A stretch of 64,000 bases of DNA from NCBI GenBank assembly GCA_964592375.1, contig CAZQDP010000004.1:20858-84857 (forward strand). The letters are read 5' to 3'. Shown one piece after another: positions 35,719 to 46,050 of the stretch; the stretch's first letter is position 1, and every line of letters starts with the position of its first letter. The notes below the pieces were generated by a model. The model was not told the origin of the DNA, did no database searches, and saw only the letters and a program-made list of their open reading frames with translations. The DNA comes from CAZQDP01 sp964592375 (GTDB taxonomy: Bacteria; Bacillota; Clostridia; RUG12999). The position numbers and the translations under genes were made by a program.

Positions 35719-37056
35719 TTGGAAACATTGCTTGACAAGGTGAAAAAATGCATCTTGGAGAATAACCTTATTAAAAAAGGGGAAACTGTTATTGCGGCCT
35801 TTTCGGGCGGTGCGGATTCATCTTGCCTTGTGCATATTTTGAGCAAACTAAGTGGTGAACTGGGGTTTACACTTTGTGCTGCTCATCTCAATCATATGCT
35901 TCGAGCAGAGGAAGCGGAGCGTGACCAGCAATATGTCATGCAGTTTTGCAGTGATTTGGATATTTCGCTGAAGTTGCAAAAAAAGGATATTGCTCAAATT
36001 GCTCAGCATCGGCGCATCAGCCTTGAAGAGGCCGGTCGGTTTGAACGATACGAGTGGCTGCGTACCTTATCCGAAGATTTTGGGGGTGCACTCATTGCTA
36101 CCGCTCATCACAAAGACGACAATGCGGAAACCATTCTACTCAATATCCTTCGTGGTAGCGGACTCGATGGTCTCATCGGTATTTTGCCTAAAAGAGAAAA
36201 TATTATCAGGCCGCTCATTCATTGTACAAGAGATGAAATTGAAGCTTACTGCAGGGAAAATCAGATTGAGTTTGTCACAGACAGCACTAACCTAGAGGCA
36301 GTGTATACAAGAAATAGATTGCGCTTACAGCTCATGCCAATGTTGAAGGAATTCAACCCCGCCATAAGGGATGCCCTTATCAGATTGTCTGAGTGTGCCC
36401 ATGGAGATAGTGTATACATCGAGGCCCATGCAAAGCAGGCTTTTGACGAAACGGTAATAGATGGTGCGATAAATGTACAGAAGCTACGAAAAATGGATTG
36501 TGCAATATCTTATCGGATACTATCTCAATGTGTAAAAGTCAAATTCGGCATCACGCTTCAAAAAAAGCATGTGGATTTATTATATCAATTGATCCAGAAG
36601 GGCAAAACGGGTAGCCGGCTCAGTCTTCCGGGCGGGATATGGGCTACCATTTCCTATGATCTGATGCATTTTGAAACGGCTTGCGAAAAGCCTTCAAAGT
36701 ACATATTTGAGCTCAGCGCAGGCGAAGAAATTAATATTTTCCCTGCAGGATTGACCATCAAAACGCATTTTGGCAAATGCTCCGAAGTAGAAGAAAACAC
36801 TGCTTGCATTGTAGCAGTTGAGGGGAAAATCACTGTTCGCACCAGAAAAGAAGGAGATAACGTTTCCATTCGTGGGATGACAAAAAAACTAAAAAAGCTT
36901 CTTATCGAAAAAAAAGTGCCAAGAAAAGTGCGTGATATTCTTCCGGTAGTGGAAGTGGATGGCAAAATCGTTTTGGTTGCAGATGTATTTTGTGCAAGGG
37001 AATGTACATGTGCAGAAAAATATCTCATCGTGAAGGCAATAAAAACAAAGGAGTAA
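35719..37056 (+). CDS. tilS: tRNA(Ile)-lysidine synthetase TilS
   Basis: Modifies C34 of tRNA-Ile(CAU) to lysidine so that it reads AUA. GGAGG (35706-35710) sits 8 bases before TTG at 35719, giving 445 residues and a start of LETLLDKVKKC. A longer frame beginning inside dnaB lacks a ribosome site. The ATP-pyrophosphatase P-loop is SGGADSS (29-35). AAHLNHMLRAEEAERD, the HHKDDNAETILL helix and a C-terminal TilS domain (RTRKEGDNVSIRGM) complete the architecture. hpt follows 7 bases later, the pairing found in many Firmicutes (tilS-hpt-ftsH). Confidence 0.95.
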   Translation: METLLDKVKKCILENNLIKKGETVIAAFSGGADSSCLVHILSKLSGELGFTLCAAHLNHMLRAEEAERDQQYVMQFCSDLDISLKLQKKDIAQIAQHRRISLEEAGRFERYEWLRTLSEDFGGALIATAHHKDDNAETILLNILRGSGLDGLIGILPKRENIIRPLIHCTRDEIEAYCRENQIEFVTDSTNLEAVYTRNRLRLQLMPMLKEFNPAIRDALIRLSECAHGDSVYIEAHAKQAFDETVIDGAINVQKLRKMDCAISYRILSQCVKVKFGITLQKKHVDLLYQLIQKGKTGSRLSLPGGIWATISYDLMHFETACEKPSKYIFELSAGEEINIFPAGLTIKTHFGKCSEVEENTACIVAVEGKITVRTRKEGDNVSIRGMTKKLKKLLIEKKVPRKVRDILPVVEVDGKIVLVADVFCARECTCAEKYLIVKAIKTKE

Positions 37057-37063
37057 CGATATC

Positions 37064-37615
37064 ATGAATCATGACGTAGAAAAAATTCTCATCAGTGAGC
37101 AGGCATTGAAGGAAAAAGTGGTGGAATTGGCAGCGCTGATTAATGCCGATTATAAGGGAAAAAATATTGTTTTTGTGAGCGTACTCAAGGGCGGCTTTAT
37201 CTTTGCGGCCGATCTTCTTCGCAAGCTTGAAATTGATGCTGACATCAATTTTGTAGCCGTGTCCAGCTATGGTGCGGGCTCGAAATCATCCGGTGCGGTT
37301 AAAATTATCAAGGACCTTGATACCGATGTGTCAAATAAGGATGTCCTGATTGTGGAAGATATTGTAGATACAGGACTGACACTTTCTTACCTCAAAAATT
37401 TAATACTGACAAGAGGAGCTCGCTCTGTAAAGATATGCACTATTTTAAATAAACCTTCCCGAAGAAAAGCGGACATTGATGTTGAATACATAGGCTATGA
37501 AATACCGGATGAGTTTGTGGTGGGTTATGGCCTTGATTATAATGAGAAATACAGAAGCCTTCCGTATATTGGAATACTCAAACGCAGTATTTATGAAAAT
37601 CCCCTCCAAATATAA
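37064..37615 (+). CDS. hpt: Hypoxanthine phosphoribosyltransferase
   Basis: Salvages hypoxanthine and guanine to IMP and GMP with PRPP. It has 183 residues. The PRPP-binding motif is VLIVEDIVDTGLTLS, preceded by VSVLKGGFIF and the flexible-loop region VSSYGAGSKSSG. In Bacillus HprT associates with TilS and regulates ftsH, which follows here too. Confidence 0.96.
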   Translation: MNHDVEKILISEQALKEKVVELAALINADYKGKNIVFVSVLKGGFIFAADLLRKLEIDADINFVAVSSYGAGSKSSGAVKIIKDLDTDVSNKDVLIVEDIVDTGLTLSYLKNLILTRGARSVKICTILNKPSRRKADIDVEYIGYEIPDEFVVGYGLDYNEKYRSLPYIGILKRSIYENPLQI

Positions 37616-37642
37616 CATTTTCATTTCAATATGCGTAAAATC

Positions 37643-37671
37643 TTGTAATTTTTCAAATAATATGGTATTAT
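37643..37671 (+). promoter_or_regulatory. Sigma-A type promoter for ftsH
   Basis: TTGTAA (37643-37648) and TATTAT (37666-37671), 17-base spacer, about 55 bases before the ftsH ATG. Confidence 0.55.
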
Positions 37672-37725
37672 ATTTAATCAGATATGCCTTACATAGAAGG
37701 CGAAACCTGTTAGGAGTGTGTGAAA

Positions 37726-39552
37726 ATGAAGAAATACTGGAAGAATACCGGGTTTTATATTATCTTAGTGACTACGGTGGTACTGATTACCATGTTTTTG
37801 TATAAAGATCCGGCAATCGTAACGAAAAACTTTTCGGATTTATATAACGACATTGAAGCCGGCAAGGTATCCGGACTTGTTTTAGAAGGCCAAAAGGCAA
37901 CTGTTGAGTATAAGGACAATAAAATTGCTGAGGTATCTATTCCATCTGTTGAAGTGTTTATGTTGTATTCAGATTTAAAGTTAAAGGAACTGATGGGCAA
38001 AAACGATATTAAAATCAGCACACCCCAAATGCAAAATCAAACCTGGTGGATGGCAATGATTCCTTATTTAGTACTCACGGCCATTTTGGTTGTGTTGTTC
38101 ATTTTCTTTCAGCAAACGCAAGGCGGCGGAGGCAGTAGAGTCATGAGCTTTGGGAAGAGCCGTGCTAAATTGGTTACCGATCAGAAGAAAAAGGTTACCT
38201 TTGCGGATGTTGCAGGAGCAGATGAGGAAAAAGAAGACTTAGAAGAAATTGTGGGATTTTTAAAATCTCCTCAAAAATATACGGAAATCGGTGCCAGAAT
38301 TCCCAAAGGCGTTTTGCTAGTTGGCCCTCCGGGAACCGGTAAAACATTGCTTGCAAAAGCAGTTTCAGGCGAAGCGGACGTACCTTTTTACAGTATCAGT
38401 GGTTCGGATTTCGTGGAAATGTTTGTAGGTGTGGGTGCTGCTAGGGTACGTGATTTATTTGAGCAGGCAAAAAAGAGTGCTCCGTCCGTTGTTTTTATTG
38501 ATGAAATTGATGCGGTAGGCAGGCACAGAGGCGCAGGCCTTGGCGGCGGGCATGACGAGCGTGAGCAGACCTTAAATCAGCTACTTGTTGAAATGGATGG
38601 TTTTGGTGTGAATGAAGGGGTTATTATCATTGCGGCCACGAACCGCCCGGATATACTTGATCCAGCGCTCCTTCGTCCGGGACGATTTGACAGACAGATC
38701 GTTGTAAACTATCCCGATGTGAAGGGCCGCGAAGAAATTCTGAAGGTGCATGCAAGAAATAAGCCCTTAGCAGGCGAAGTTAATCTTGGAAATGTTGCAA
38801 AAACCACTGCCGGGTTTACAGGAGCAGACCTTGAAAACCTGCTCAATGAATCCGCACTTTTATCTGCAAGGCATGGAAAAAAGGAAATTGACAATGAAGA
38901 AATTCAGCAGGCACTGATGAAGGTTGTAATGGGTACCGAAAAGAAATCCAGTGTGATGAGCGAAAAAGAAAAGAAACTAACTGCGGTACACGAGGCGGGT
39001 CATGCACTTATTTCAAGGCTCATGCCAACCCAGGACCCTGTCCATGAAATTTCCATTATCCCACGCGGCAGAGCCGGTGGATATACCATGAACATTCCGC
39101 AGGAAGATAAAAAGTATAGTACAAAGAATGAAATGACCGAAAGCATCGTTGTTCTTCTCGGTGGCCGCACAGCGGAAAAAATGGTTCTGGACGATATCAG
39201 CACCGGCGCATCTAATGATATTGAAAGAGCTTCGGATCTTGCCAGAAAAATGGTTACCAGATATGGTATGAGCGATGTCTTAGGCCCGATTTCATTTGGC
39301 AGTACACATGATGAAGTCTTTATTGGTCGTGAATGGAACCAAACACGCAACTATGGCGAAGGTGTTGCCGCAGAAATTGATGCAGAGGTGCGAAATATTA
39401 TAGAGCATGCATACCAAAAATGCATGCAGCTTTTAGAAGAAAACAGAATGAAACTAGATGAGCTGACAGAGGCACTACTCTCTTTTGAAAAAATTGATGG
39501 CCCAACCTTTGAAAAGATATTTGTCGGTCAGGCTGTGGTGCCTGAGAATAAT
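37726..39552 (+). CDS. ftsH: ATP-dependent zinc metalloprotease FtsH
   Basis: Membrane-anchored AAA protease that degrades damaged membrane and regulatory proteins. TAGGAG at 37711-37716 is 9 bases before ATG 37726 (preferred over GTG 37720). The length is 609 residues, with membrane helices at about 10-26 and 109-130 around an external domain. Motifs: Walker A GPPGTGKT (200-207), Walker B VVFIDEID, second region of homology NRPDILDPALLRPGRFDR (306-323) and zinc-binding HEAGH (422-426). The stop codon is at 39553-39555. It follows hpt and precedes secA. Confidence 0.96.
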
Positions 39553-39572
39553 TAATTAGAGGATGTAATCAT

Positions 39573-42302
39573 ATGAATGTCATTGAAAAGATTTTTGGCA
39601 CGTACAGTCAGCGTGAAGTTAAAAGAATACTATCGATAGTTGATAAAATTGAAGCTCTAGAGAGCAGTGTGCAACCGCTTACCGATGCACAGCTTAAATC
39701 AAAAACAAATGAATTTAAAGAAAGACTTTCAAAAGGGGAAACGCTAGATGATATTCTGCCAGAAGCATTTGCAGTAGTTCGTGAGGCTTCTGCTAGGGTT
39801 CTTGGAATGCGCCATTTTCGCGTACAGCTCATTGGCGGTATCATCCTTCATCAAGGCCGCATAGCGGAAATGAAAACAGGGGAAGGAAAAACATTGGTAT
39901 CCACCCTGCCAGCATATCTTAATGCACTTGGCGGCAGTGGTGTCCATATTGTAACTGTCAACGATTATCTTGCAATGCGCGATAGCGAGTGGATGGGAAA
40001 AGTACATCGCTTTTTAGGTCTTCGCGTTGGCCTTGTGCTTACCGGCATGGAAAATGACAAACGCCGCATGGCATATGATGCAGATATTACCTATGCCACC
40101 AATAACGAGCTTGGCTTCGATTACCTCAGAGATAATATGGTGATTTATAAAGAGCATATGGTGCAACGCGGTCAGCACTTTGCCATTGTGGATGAAGTGG
40201 ACTCTATTTTAATTGATGAAGCCAGAACTCCGCTTATCATTTCAGGCATGGGGGATAAATCCACGCAAATGTATGAACTTGCGGATCGTTTTGCGGCAAA
40301 GCTTAAATGCCTCAGGCGCAAAGAGTTCGACAGCAAGGAAGAGCATGACGATATTGATGCGGATTATTTAATCGATGAAAAAGCAAGAACTGCCGTTCTC
40401 ACAAAGGAAGGGATTAAAAAAGCTGAAAAGGCTTTTCAAATAGAAAATTTATCGGATTCAGAAAACATGGGTCTTTTGCATCATATCAACCAAGCCATCC
40501 GGGCGCACGGCCTTATGAAACGAGATATTGATTATGTGGTGAAAGACGGCGAAGTGTTAATTGTTGATGAATTTACCGGTCGTCTGATGATTGGTCGGCG
40601 CTATAGTGAAGGCTTACATCAAGCCATTGAGGCAAAAGAAGGTGTAAAGGTGGAGCGGGAGAGCAAAACCCTTGCTACCATTACCTTTCAAAATTATTTC
40701 CGCTTGTATCGAAAGCTCTCCGGTATGACCGGAACAGCGCTGACGGAAGACAACGAGTTTCGAGAAATTTATCGATTGGATGTAGTGGAAATTCCCACCA
40801 ATCAATCCATGGTCCGATTAGATATGGCGGATATCGTCTATAAAACGGAAGATGCCAAATTTGGAGCTGTCATTAATCAAATTAAGGAGTGCTACAGTAA
40901 AAATCAACCTGTCTTGGTTGGTACGATTTCCATTGAAAAATCGGAATTATTAAGTAAAATGCTTAAGAAGCAAGGAATACCTCATGAGGTACTCAATGCG
41001 AAATATCACGAAAAGGAAGCACAAATCATATCCCAAGCCGGTAAAAAGGGAGCAGTCACCATTGCGACCAATATGGCAGGACGTGGCACTGATATTATGC
41101 TTGGCGGTAATGCAGAGTTTCTTGCAAAAAGCGCCATGCTAAAAAACGGATATAGCGAAGAGCTGATCAGTGAAGCGGTCGGTTTTTCTGAAACAAGTGA
41201 TGAAGAAAGTATAAAAGCACGAGCAGAATATGCAAATCTACTGAAAGAATACAAAGAGAAAATTGCACTTGAGAGAGCAGATGTTATCAGTAGCGGCGGT
41301 CTGTTTATTATCGGTACAGAGCGCCATGAATCAAGACGTATCGATAATCAGCTCCGAGGCCGTGCCGGCCGTCAAGGTGACCCTGGGGTATCCAGATTTT
41401 TCATCTCCTTAGAGGATGATTTGATGCGTCTGTTTGGGTCAGACAGAATGCGCGGCGTAGTGGACGCATTGGGTCTTGAAGATGATGAACCCATTGAGCA
41501 TGGCATTTTATCAAGCGCGATTGAAGGCGCTCAGAAAAAGGTAGAGGCCAGAAACTTTGAAATCAGAAAACATGTGCTGCAATACGACCAGGTCATGAAC
41601 GAACAGCGGCATATTATTTATGACCAGCGGCAAAAGGTACTCGATGGAGAAAGCTTAAAAGCAGTTATTGAGAAAATGATTGAGGATGTGTCCCATACCA
41701 TTGTCGATAAATTTACAGCAGGTGGTGAGCATCCGGATTATTGGAATTTAACAGGACTCGTCGATTATTTAGAAGGCTATATATGCGAGATGGGTAGTCT
41801 TTCTTTTTCAAAAGAGGATATGGAAAGTCTCACGAAGGAAGATCTATTTGATTTAATTTTTGAAAAGGCCATGGAAAAGCATGGGCAGCAGGAAGAAAGC
41901 GTTGGCGATGAAAAAATGCGTGAGTTAGAGCGTGTTGTCATGCTGCAAAATGTAGACAGCAAATGGATGGATCATATTGATATGATGGACCAACTTCGCC
42001 GTGGCATTTCGCTACGTGCGTATGCTCAGAAGGATCCCGTTATTGAGTATAAATATGAAGGCTTTGATATGTTTGAAGAAATGATTGCGAGCATTCGAGA
42101 AGATACCGTTCGCACACTTCTTACCTTCCGTGTTCAAAAGGAGCCAATTGAAAGAAAACAAGTAGCAACCCCCACCATGGCAAGCCATGGGGACGGAAGC
42201 GTGCAAGCGGCAAGAACTGTCGTAAACAAAGATAAAACCGGCCGTAATGACCTTTGTCCATGCGGCAGTGGTAAAAAATATAAAAAATGTTGTGGACAAT
42301 AA
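39573..42302 (+). CDS. secA: Preprotein translocase ATPase SecA
   Basis: Motor that pushes secretory proteins through SecYEG. It has 909 residues. Walker A MKTGEGKT is at 100-107 in nucleotide-binding domain 1, with VDEVDSILIDEAR and a second domain carrying TNMAGRGTDIMLGG and RGRAGRQGDPG. The end carries the SEC-C zinc motif (CPCGSGKKYKKCC). GAGGATG precedes the ATG at 39573. It is upstream of prfB, as in B. subtilis. Confidence 0.97.
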   Translation: MNVIEKIFGTYSQREVKRILSIVDKIEALESSVQPLTDAQLKSKTNEFKERLSKGETLDDILPEAFAVVREASARVLGMRHFRVQLIGGIILHQGRIAEMKTGEGKTLVSTLPAYLNALGGSGVHIVTVNDYLAMRDSEWMGKVHRFLGLRVGLVLTGMENDKRRMAYDADITYATNNELGFDYLRDNMVIYKEHMVQRGQHFAIVDEVDSILIDEARTPLIISGMGDKSTQMYELADRFAAKLKCLRRKEFDSKEEHDDIDADYLIDEKARTAVLTKEGIKKAEKAFQIENLSDSENMGLLHHINQAIRAHGLMKRDIDYVVKDGEVLIVDEFTGRLMIGRRYSEGLHQAIEAKEGVKVERESKTLATITFQNYFRLYRKLSGMTGTALTEDNEFREIYRLDVVEIPTNQSMVRLDMADIVYKTEDAKFGAVINQIKECYSKNQPVLVGTISIEKSELLSKMLKKQGIPHEVLNAKYHEKEAQIISQAGKKGAVTIATNMAGRGTDIMLGGNAEFLAKSAMLKNGYSEELISEAVGFSETSDEESIKARAEYANLLKEYKEKIALERADVISSGGLFIIGTERHESRRIDNQLRGRAGRQGDPGVSRFFISLEDDLMRLFGSDRMRGVVDALGLEDDEPIEHGILSSAIEGAQKKVEARNFEIRKHVLQYDQVMNEQRHIIYDQRQKVLDGESLKAVIEKMIEDVSHTIVDKFTAGGEHPDYWNLTGLVDYLEGYICEMGSLSFSKEDMESLTKEDLFDLIFEKAMEKHGQQEESVGDEKMRELERVVMLQNVDSKWMDHIDMMDQLRRGISLRAYAQKDPVIEYKYEGFDMFEEMIASIREDTVRTLLTFRVQKEPIERKQVATPTMASHGDGSVQAARTVVNKDKTGRNDLCPCGSGKKYKKCCGQ

Positions 42303-42336
42303 TATACGTCAATATTTATGAATGGAAGTGAAATTT

Positions 42337-43453
42337 GTGATTGATCTTGACCAATATCGTATCGGGCTTCGTGGAATGGAAATGCACATAAATGAATTGA
42401 GGGATTCACTTTGACATTGTCAGAGTGATGGAACAAATAGAAGAGCTGGAAAATCAATCTGCAGCTCCGAATTTTTGGGATGATATGGATGCTTCCCATA
42501 AGATTTTGCAAAGAATAAAGCAGCTAAAAAGTAAAACAGAACGGTTTGAGAGGCTTCGATCCGAATATGATGATTTAACCGTGCTCATTGAAATGGCCAT
42601 AGAACAATCGGATGCCGAGATAGAGATAGAAATACAAACTGCATATGATAAGCTGAATGAAGACTACGAAAATATGCGCCTTGAAACACTGCTGAGTGGT
42701 AAGTATGATAGAAGCAATGCGATCATTTCCCTCCATGCAGGTGCTGGCGGAACAGAGGCTCAAGACTGGGCGCAAATGCTTCTGCGCATGTATGTGCGTT
42801 GGAGTGAGCGAAAAGGATATAGCGTAAAAACACTGGATATATTAGATGGTGAAGAAGCAGGTATTAAAAGTGTAACCATCCTGGTGGAAGGAGAAAACGC
42901 ATATGGCTATGCTAGATGTGAAAAAGGGGTTCATCGCCTTGTTCGAATATCACCCTTTGATGCATCGGGCAGAAGGCACACCTCCTTTGCTTCAGTAGAG
43001 GTTATGCCTGAAATCGATGATGAAATTGAAGTAAACATCAAGCCCGATGATCTGCGAATAGACACCTTCCGTTCCAGCGGTGCAGGTGGTCAGCATGTTA
43101 ACAAAACGGAATCGGCCATCCGCATTACGCATTTACCAACTGGCATAGCGGTGGCCTGTCAAACTGAAAGATCCCAGTTTCAAAACAAAGACACTGCAAT
43201 GAAAATGCTTAAATCAAAGCTGTTAGAAATTGCAGAGCGAGAGCAGATGGAAAAAATCGAGGATATCAAAGGGGATGTAAAGGAAATTGCATGGGGCAGC
43301 CAAATACGTTCTTATGTATTCCACCCGTATAACATGGTAAAGGATCACCGAACGAGCTTTGAAACCGGCAATACCGGAGCTGTGATGGATGGAGAAATCG
43401 ATGGTTTCATCAATGCATATTTAAAAGCGAAAAGCTTAGGTGAAATGACGTAA
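42337..43453 (+). CDS. prfB: Peptide chain release factor 2, with programmed +1 frameshift
   Basis: Reads UAA and UGA stops and releases the finished protein. Translation starts with GTG at 42337 behind GGAAG and runs 25 codons to a TGA at 42412-42414; the rest lies in the +1 frame from GAC at 42413. The slippery site is CTTTGAC with AGGGA a few bases upstream, as in most bacterial prfB genes. Counting the shift, the product is about 371 residues. Motifs: the SPF tripeptide in RISPFDASGRR (stop-codon reading) and GGQ in SGAGGQHVNKTES (peptide release). The frame starting at 42425 alone would miss the N-terminal helix. It follows secA. Confidence 0.95.
42400..42415 (+). other. Programmed +1 ribosomal frameshift site in prfB
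   Basis: AGG GAT TCA CTT TGA C in the zero frame: a Shine-Dalgarno-like AGGGA 4 bases before CTT, then an in-frame TGA read by RF2 itself. Slippage by one base at CTT-T restores the main frame and autoregulates RF2. Confidence 0.93.
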
Positions 43454-43471
43454 GAAGAATGGAATTTTTAC

Positions 43472-44842
43472 ATGGATAATCAATCGAAAATGAGTCAGGG
43501 GAAAATCATACCCTTGGTGGTTAAATTTTCAGTACCTGCCATCATTGGGATGTTTGTTAATGCACTATACAACGTGGTGGATAGAATATTTATCGGAAAA
43601 GGGGTCGGCGAGCAGGCGATTGCCGGAATTACAGCCGCATTTCCTATGATGCAGGCGATATTGGCACTTTCCATTTTTATTGGTGTTGGCACTTCGGTGC
43701 TTGTGGCAATCAAAATGGGGGAAATGGATAAGGAAGGCGCTCAGAGAGTCCTTTCGAATTCGCTCATTCTCATCATTGGCGCTTCTATACTGACAACGCT
43801 ATTTGGCTTATTGTTCTTAGATCCGCTGCTTGTGTTTTTTGGTGCAGTACCTTCCATCATGGGATATGCAAGAGATTATTTGTATATTATTATATTAGGC
43901 TCCGTATTTAGCTATCTATCTATCGGACTGAACAATACCATTCGGGCCACAGGATCTCCCAATATTGCCATGTATACGATGCTCATCGGTGCCATTATCA
44001 ATGTCATTTTAGATTATGTATTTATTATGATTTTTCATTGGGGAATAAAGGGCGCGGCGATAGCCACCATTATCGGGCAGGGAGCATCGGGGATTTGGGT
44101 GCTTTGGCATTTTATCAAACCTGCCGCAGTCCTCAGAATACACCTGAAGAATATCATGCAAAGGTTCTGCCGTCATACAATGATTGATATTGTAGAATCG
44201 GGATCTGCACAAGGCATTATGCAGCTCATGGCCGTTGTTACCATGACGGTGATGAATTATAGCTTAAAAACCTATGGCAACGAAATGAATTATGCCGCAT
44301 GTGGCATATTCAATAGCATATCATTGCTTATTTTTCTACCGGTACTTGGCGTAAATCAAGGCTGCCAGCCGCTCATTGGGTATCACTTTGGGGCAAAAAG
44401 CTATCGGCGCATGAAGAAGTTTTATATTGCCGCCATTGTATTTTCTACAGCCGTCATTACCGTGGGGTTTGCAATTGTTTGGGCGTTTGCGCCTGCTATG
44501 GTGAAAATGTTTGTGCAAAGTAGCAATCATTCAAATGAACTGATTGATTTTACCGTTAAATGGGTCAAAGTCGGCACTTTACTTTTCCCACTTTTGGGTT
44601 TTCAAGTGGTTACGGCAGGATTTTTTCAAGCGATGAAGAAAAAGGTTGCTTCCTTGGTATTATCATTATCACGACAAACCTTATTTTTCATTCCTGCAAT
44701 ACTTGTTATTCCTAAGATTTACGGTATTGAAGGGATTATGTATGCCCAGCCGGTGTCGGATGCATTGGCGGTTGTTGTGTCTCTTGTTATCGCTGTTACG
44801 GCGATTGAGAATATAAATCAATTAATGGATGTGAAATCGTAG
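43472..44842 (+). CDS. MATE family multidrug or metabolite efflux transporter
   Basis: A 456-residue inner-membrane antiporter with about twelve helices in two homologous halves. The start is KIIPLVVKFSVPAIIGMFVNALYNVVDRIFIG, which matches the NorM/DinF group, and GLNNTIRATGSPNIAMYTML matches the family's conserved mid-domain loop. Substrate unknown. The stop TAG overlaps the GTG of hisZ by one base, so it may be transcribed with the his genes, which is unusual company for a drug transporter. Confidence 0.92.
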   Translation: MDNQSKMSQGKIIPLVVKFSVPAIIGMFVNALYNVVDRIFIGKGVGEQAIAGITAAFPMMQAILALSIFIGVGTSVLVAIKMGEMDKEGAQRVLSNSLILIIGASILTTLFGLLFLDPLLVFFGAVPSIMGYARDYLYIIILGSVFSYLSIGLNNTIRATGSPNIAMYTMLIGAIINVILDYVFIMIFHWGIKGAAIATIIGQGASGIWVLWHFIKPAAVLRIHLKNIMQRFCRHTMIDIVESGSAQGIMQLMAVVTMTVMNYSLKTYGNEMNYAACGIFNSISLLIFLPVLGVNQGCQPLIGYHFGAKSYRRMKKFYIAAIVFSTAVITVGFAIVWAFAPAMVKMFVQSSNHSNELIDFTVKWVKVGTLLFPLLGFQVVTAGFFQAMKKKVASLVLSLSRQTLFFIPAILVIPKIYGIEGIMYAQPVSDALAVVVSLVIAVTAIENINQLMDVKS

Positions 44843-46050
44843 TGAATATGAATAAAATACACACCCCGGAAGGCACGGGGGATCTTATCGGAAGTGAATA
44901 TAGTACCAAAAGGCATATTGAAAGGGCTTTTGAGCATCGGTTTGCGCTTTATGGATATCTGCCGGTACAAAGTCCAACTTTTGAATTTTTGGATGTGTTT
45001 GAAAATACACAAGGCGCATCCGAGGGTATGATAAAATTCTTTGATGCCAAGGGAAGGATTTTAGCACTCCGGCCCGATTATACACCGGCAATTGCCAGAA
45101 TGGCGGCAACAAGGCTATCTGGTCAGCCGATGCCCCTTCGGCTGAGCTACATAGGAAAAGCATATAGCAACGATGAAGCTTATGCGGATTTCAAACAAAA
45201 AGAATTTTCACAGGCTGGTATTGAATGTATTGGAGATGACAGTGCGATTGCAGATGCAGAGGTCATCGCCATGACCGTGGAATGCCTGAAGGAAGTCGGC
45301 CTTCGTGATTTTCAAATTGAAATCGGTCATGCAGATTTTTTTAGTGGTATTGCGCGACAGTGCGGTCTTAGCGAGGCGGATATTCAAATACTTCGCAGTT
45401 ATTTGTATCGCAAGGATTCTTTTGGCATTGAGCGTTTGCTTGAAAAAAATGGCATATCAGGTGATTTATATAAGTTAATCACTGCACTTCCGACACTTTT
45501 TGGGGAAATTGATGTTTTGGAAAAAGCAAAATATCCACAGCTGAATGAAACCTCCCTGCATGCACTCATGCAGCTATCACACCTTTATCAGATTTTGACT
45601 GAATATGGCGTGGAAAACTATATTTCCATTGATTTGGGGCTCACTAATCAGCATGAATACTACACAGGAGCTATTTTTAAGGGCTTTGCTAGAAATGTTG
45701 GTTTTTCCATTTGCGCCGGAGGCAGATATGATACGCTTCTGCAACAGTATGGCAAGGGCAGTCCTGCAGTCGGCATGGCACTATATACGGATAGAATTTT
45801 AGCGGCACTCATCAGGAGCGGCAGTGAAGTGGCGCCCATTGGTCCTGAAACGATTATATGCTTTTCAGAAGATTGTAGACAAAAAGCCATTGATTGTGCA
45901 AAGAAGCTTCGTGCTTGCGGAACAAAAACTGCACTGATGCACGATGTAGATTTATCGGAAGCAAAAAGTCGCGGTGCGAAGCGTTTGATACTGATCACTG
46001 AAAATGCACAGGATTGTATCGACTGTGAAGGGGAGGCGGATTGCACTTGA
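44842..46050 (+). CDS. hisZ: ATP phosphoribosyltransferase regulatory subunit HisZ
   Basis: Catalytically dead relative of histidyl-tRNA synthetase that activates and regulates HisG. It has 402 residues starting from GTG 44842 (or ATG 44848; the upstream ribosome site GGATG is poor). The fold signatures are TPEGTGDLIGSEY, then the motif 2 region LRPDYTPAIARMAA, and LGLTNQHEYYTGAIFKGF near 290. The C-terminal anticodon-binding domain looks short. It overlaps hisG by 4 bases. Presence of hisZ implies short-form HisG, which is what follows. Confidence 0.93.
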   Translation: MNMNKIHTPEGTGDLIGSEYSTKRHIERAFEHRFALYGYLPVQSPTFEFLDVFENTQGASEGMIKFFDAKGRILALRPDYTPAIARMAATRLSGQPMPLRLSYIGKAYSNDEAYADFKQKEFSQAGIECIGDDSAIADAEVIAMTVECLKEVGLRDFQIEIGHADFFSGIARQCGLSEADIQILRSYLYRKDSFGIERLLEKNGISGDLYKLITALPTLFGEIDVLEKAKYPQLNETSLHALMQLSHLYQILTEYGVENYISIDLGLTNQHEYYTGAIFKGFARNVGFSICAGGRYDTLLQQYGKGSPAVGMALYTDRILAALIRSGSEVAPIGPETIICFSEDCRQKAIDCAKKLRACGTKTALMHDVDLSEAKSRGAKRLILITENAQDCIDCEGEADCT

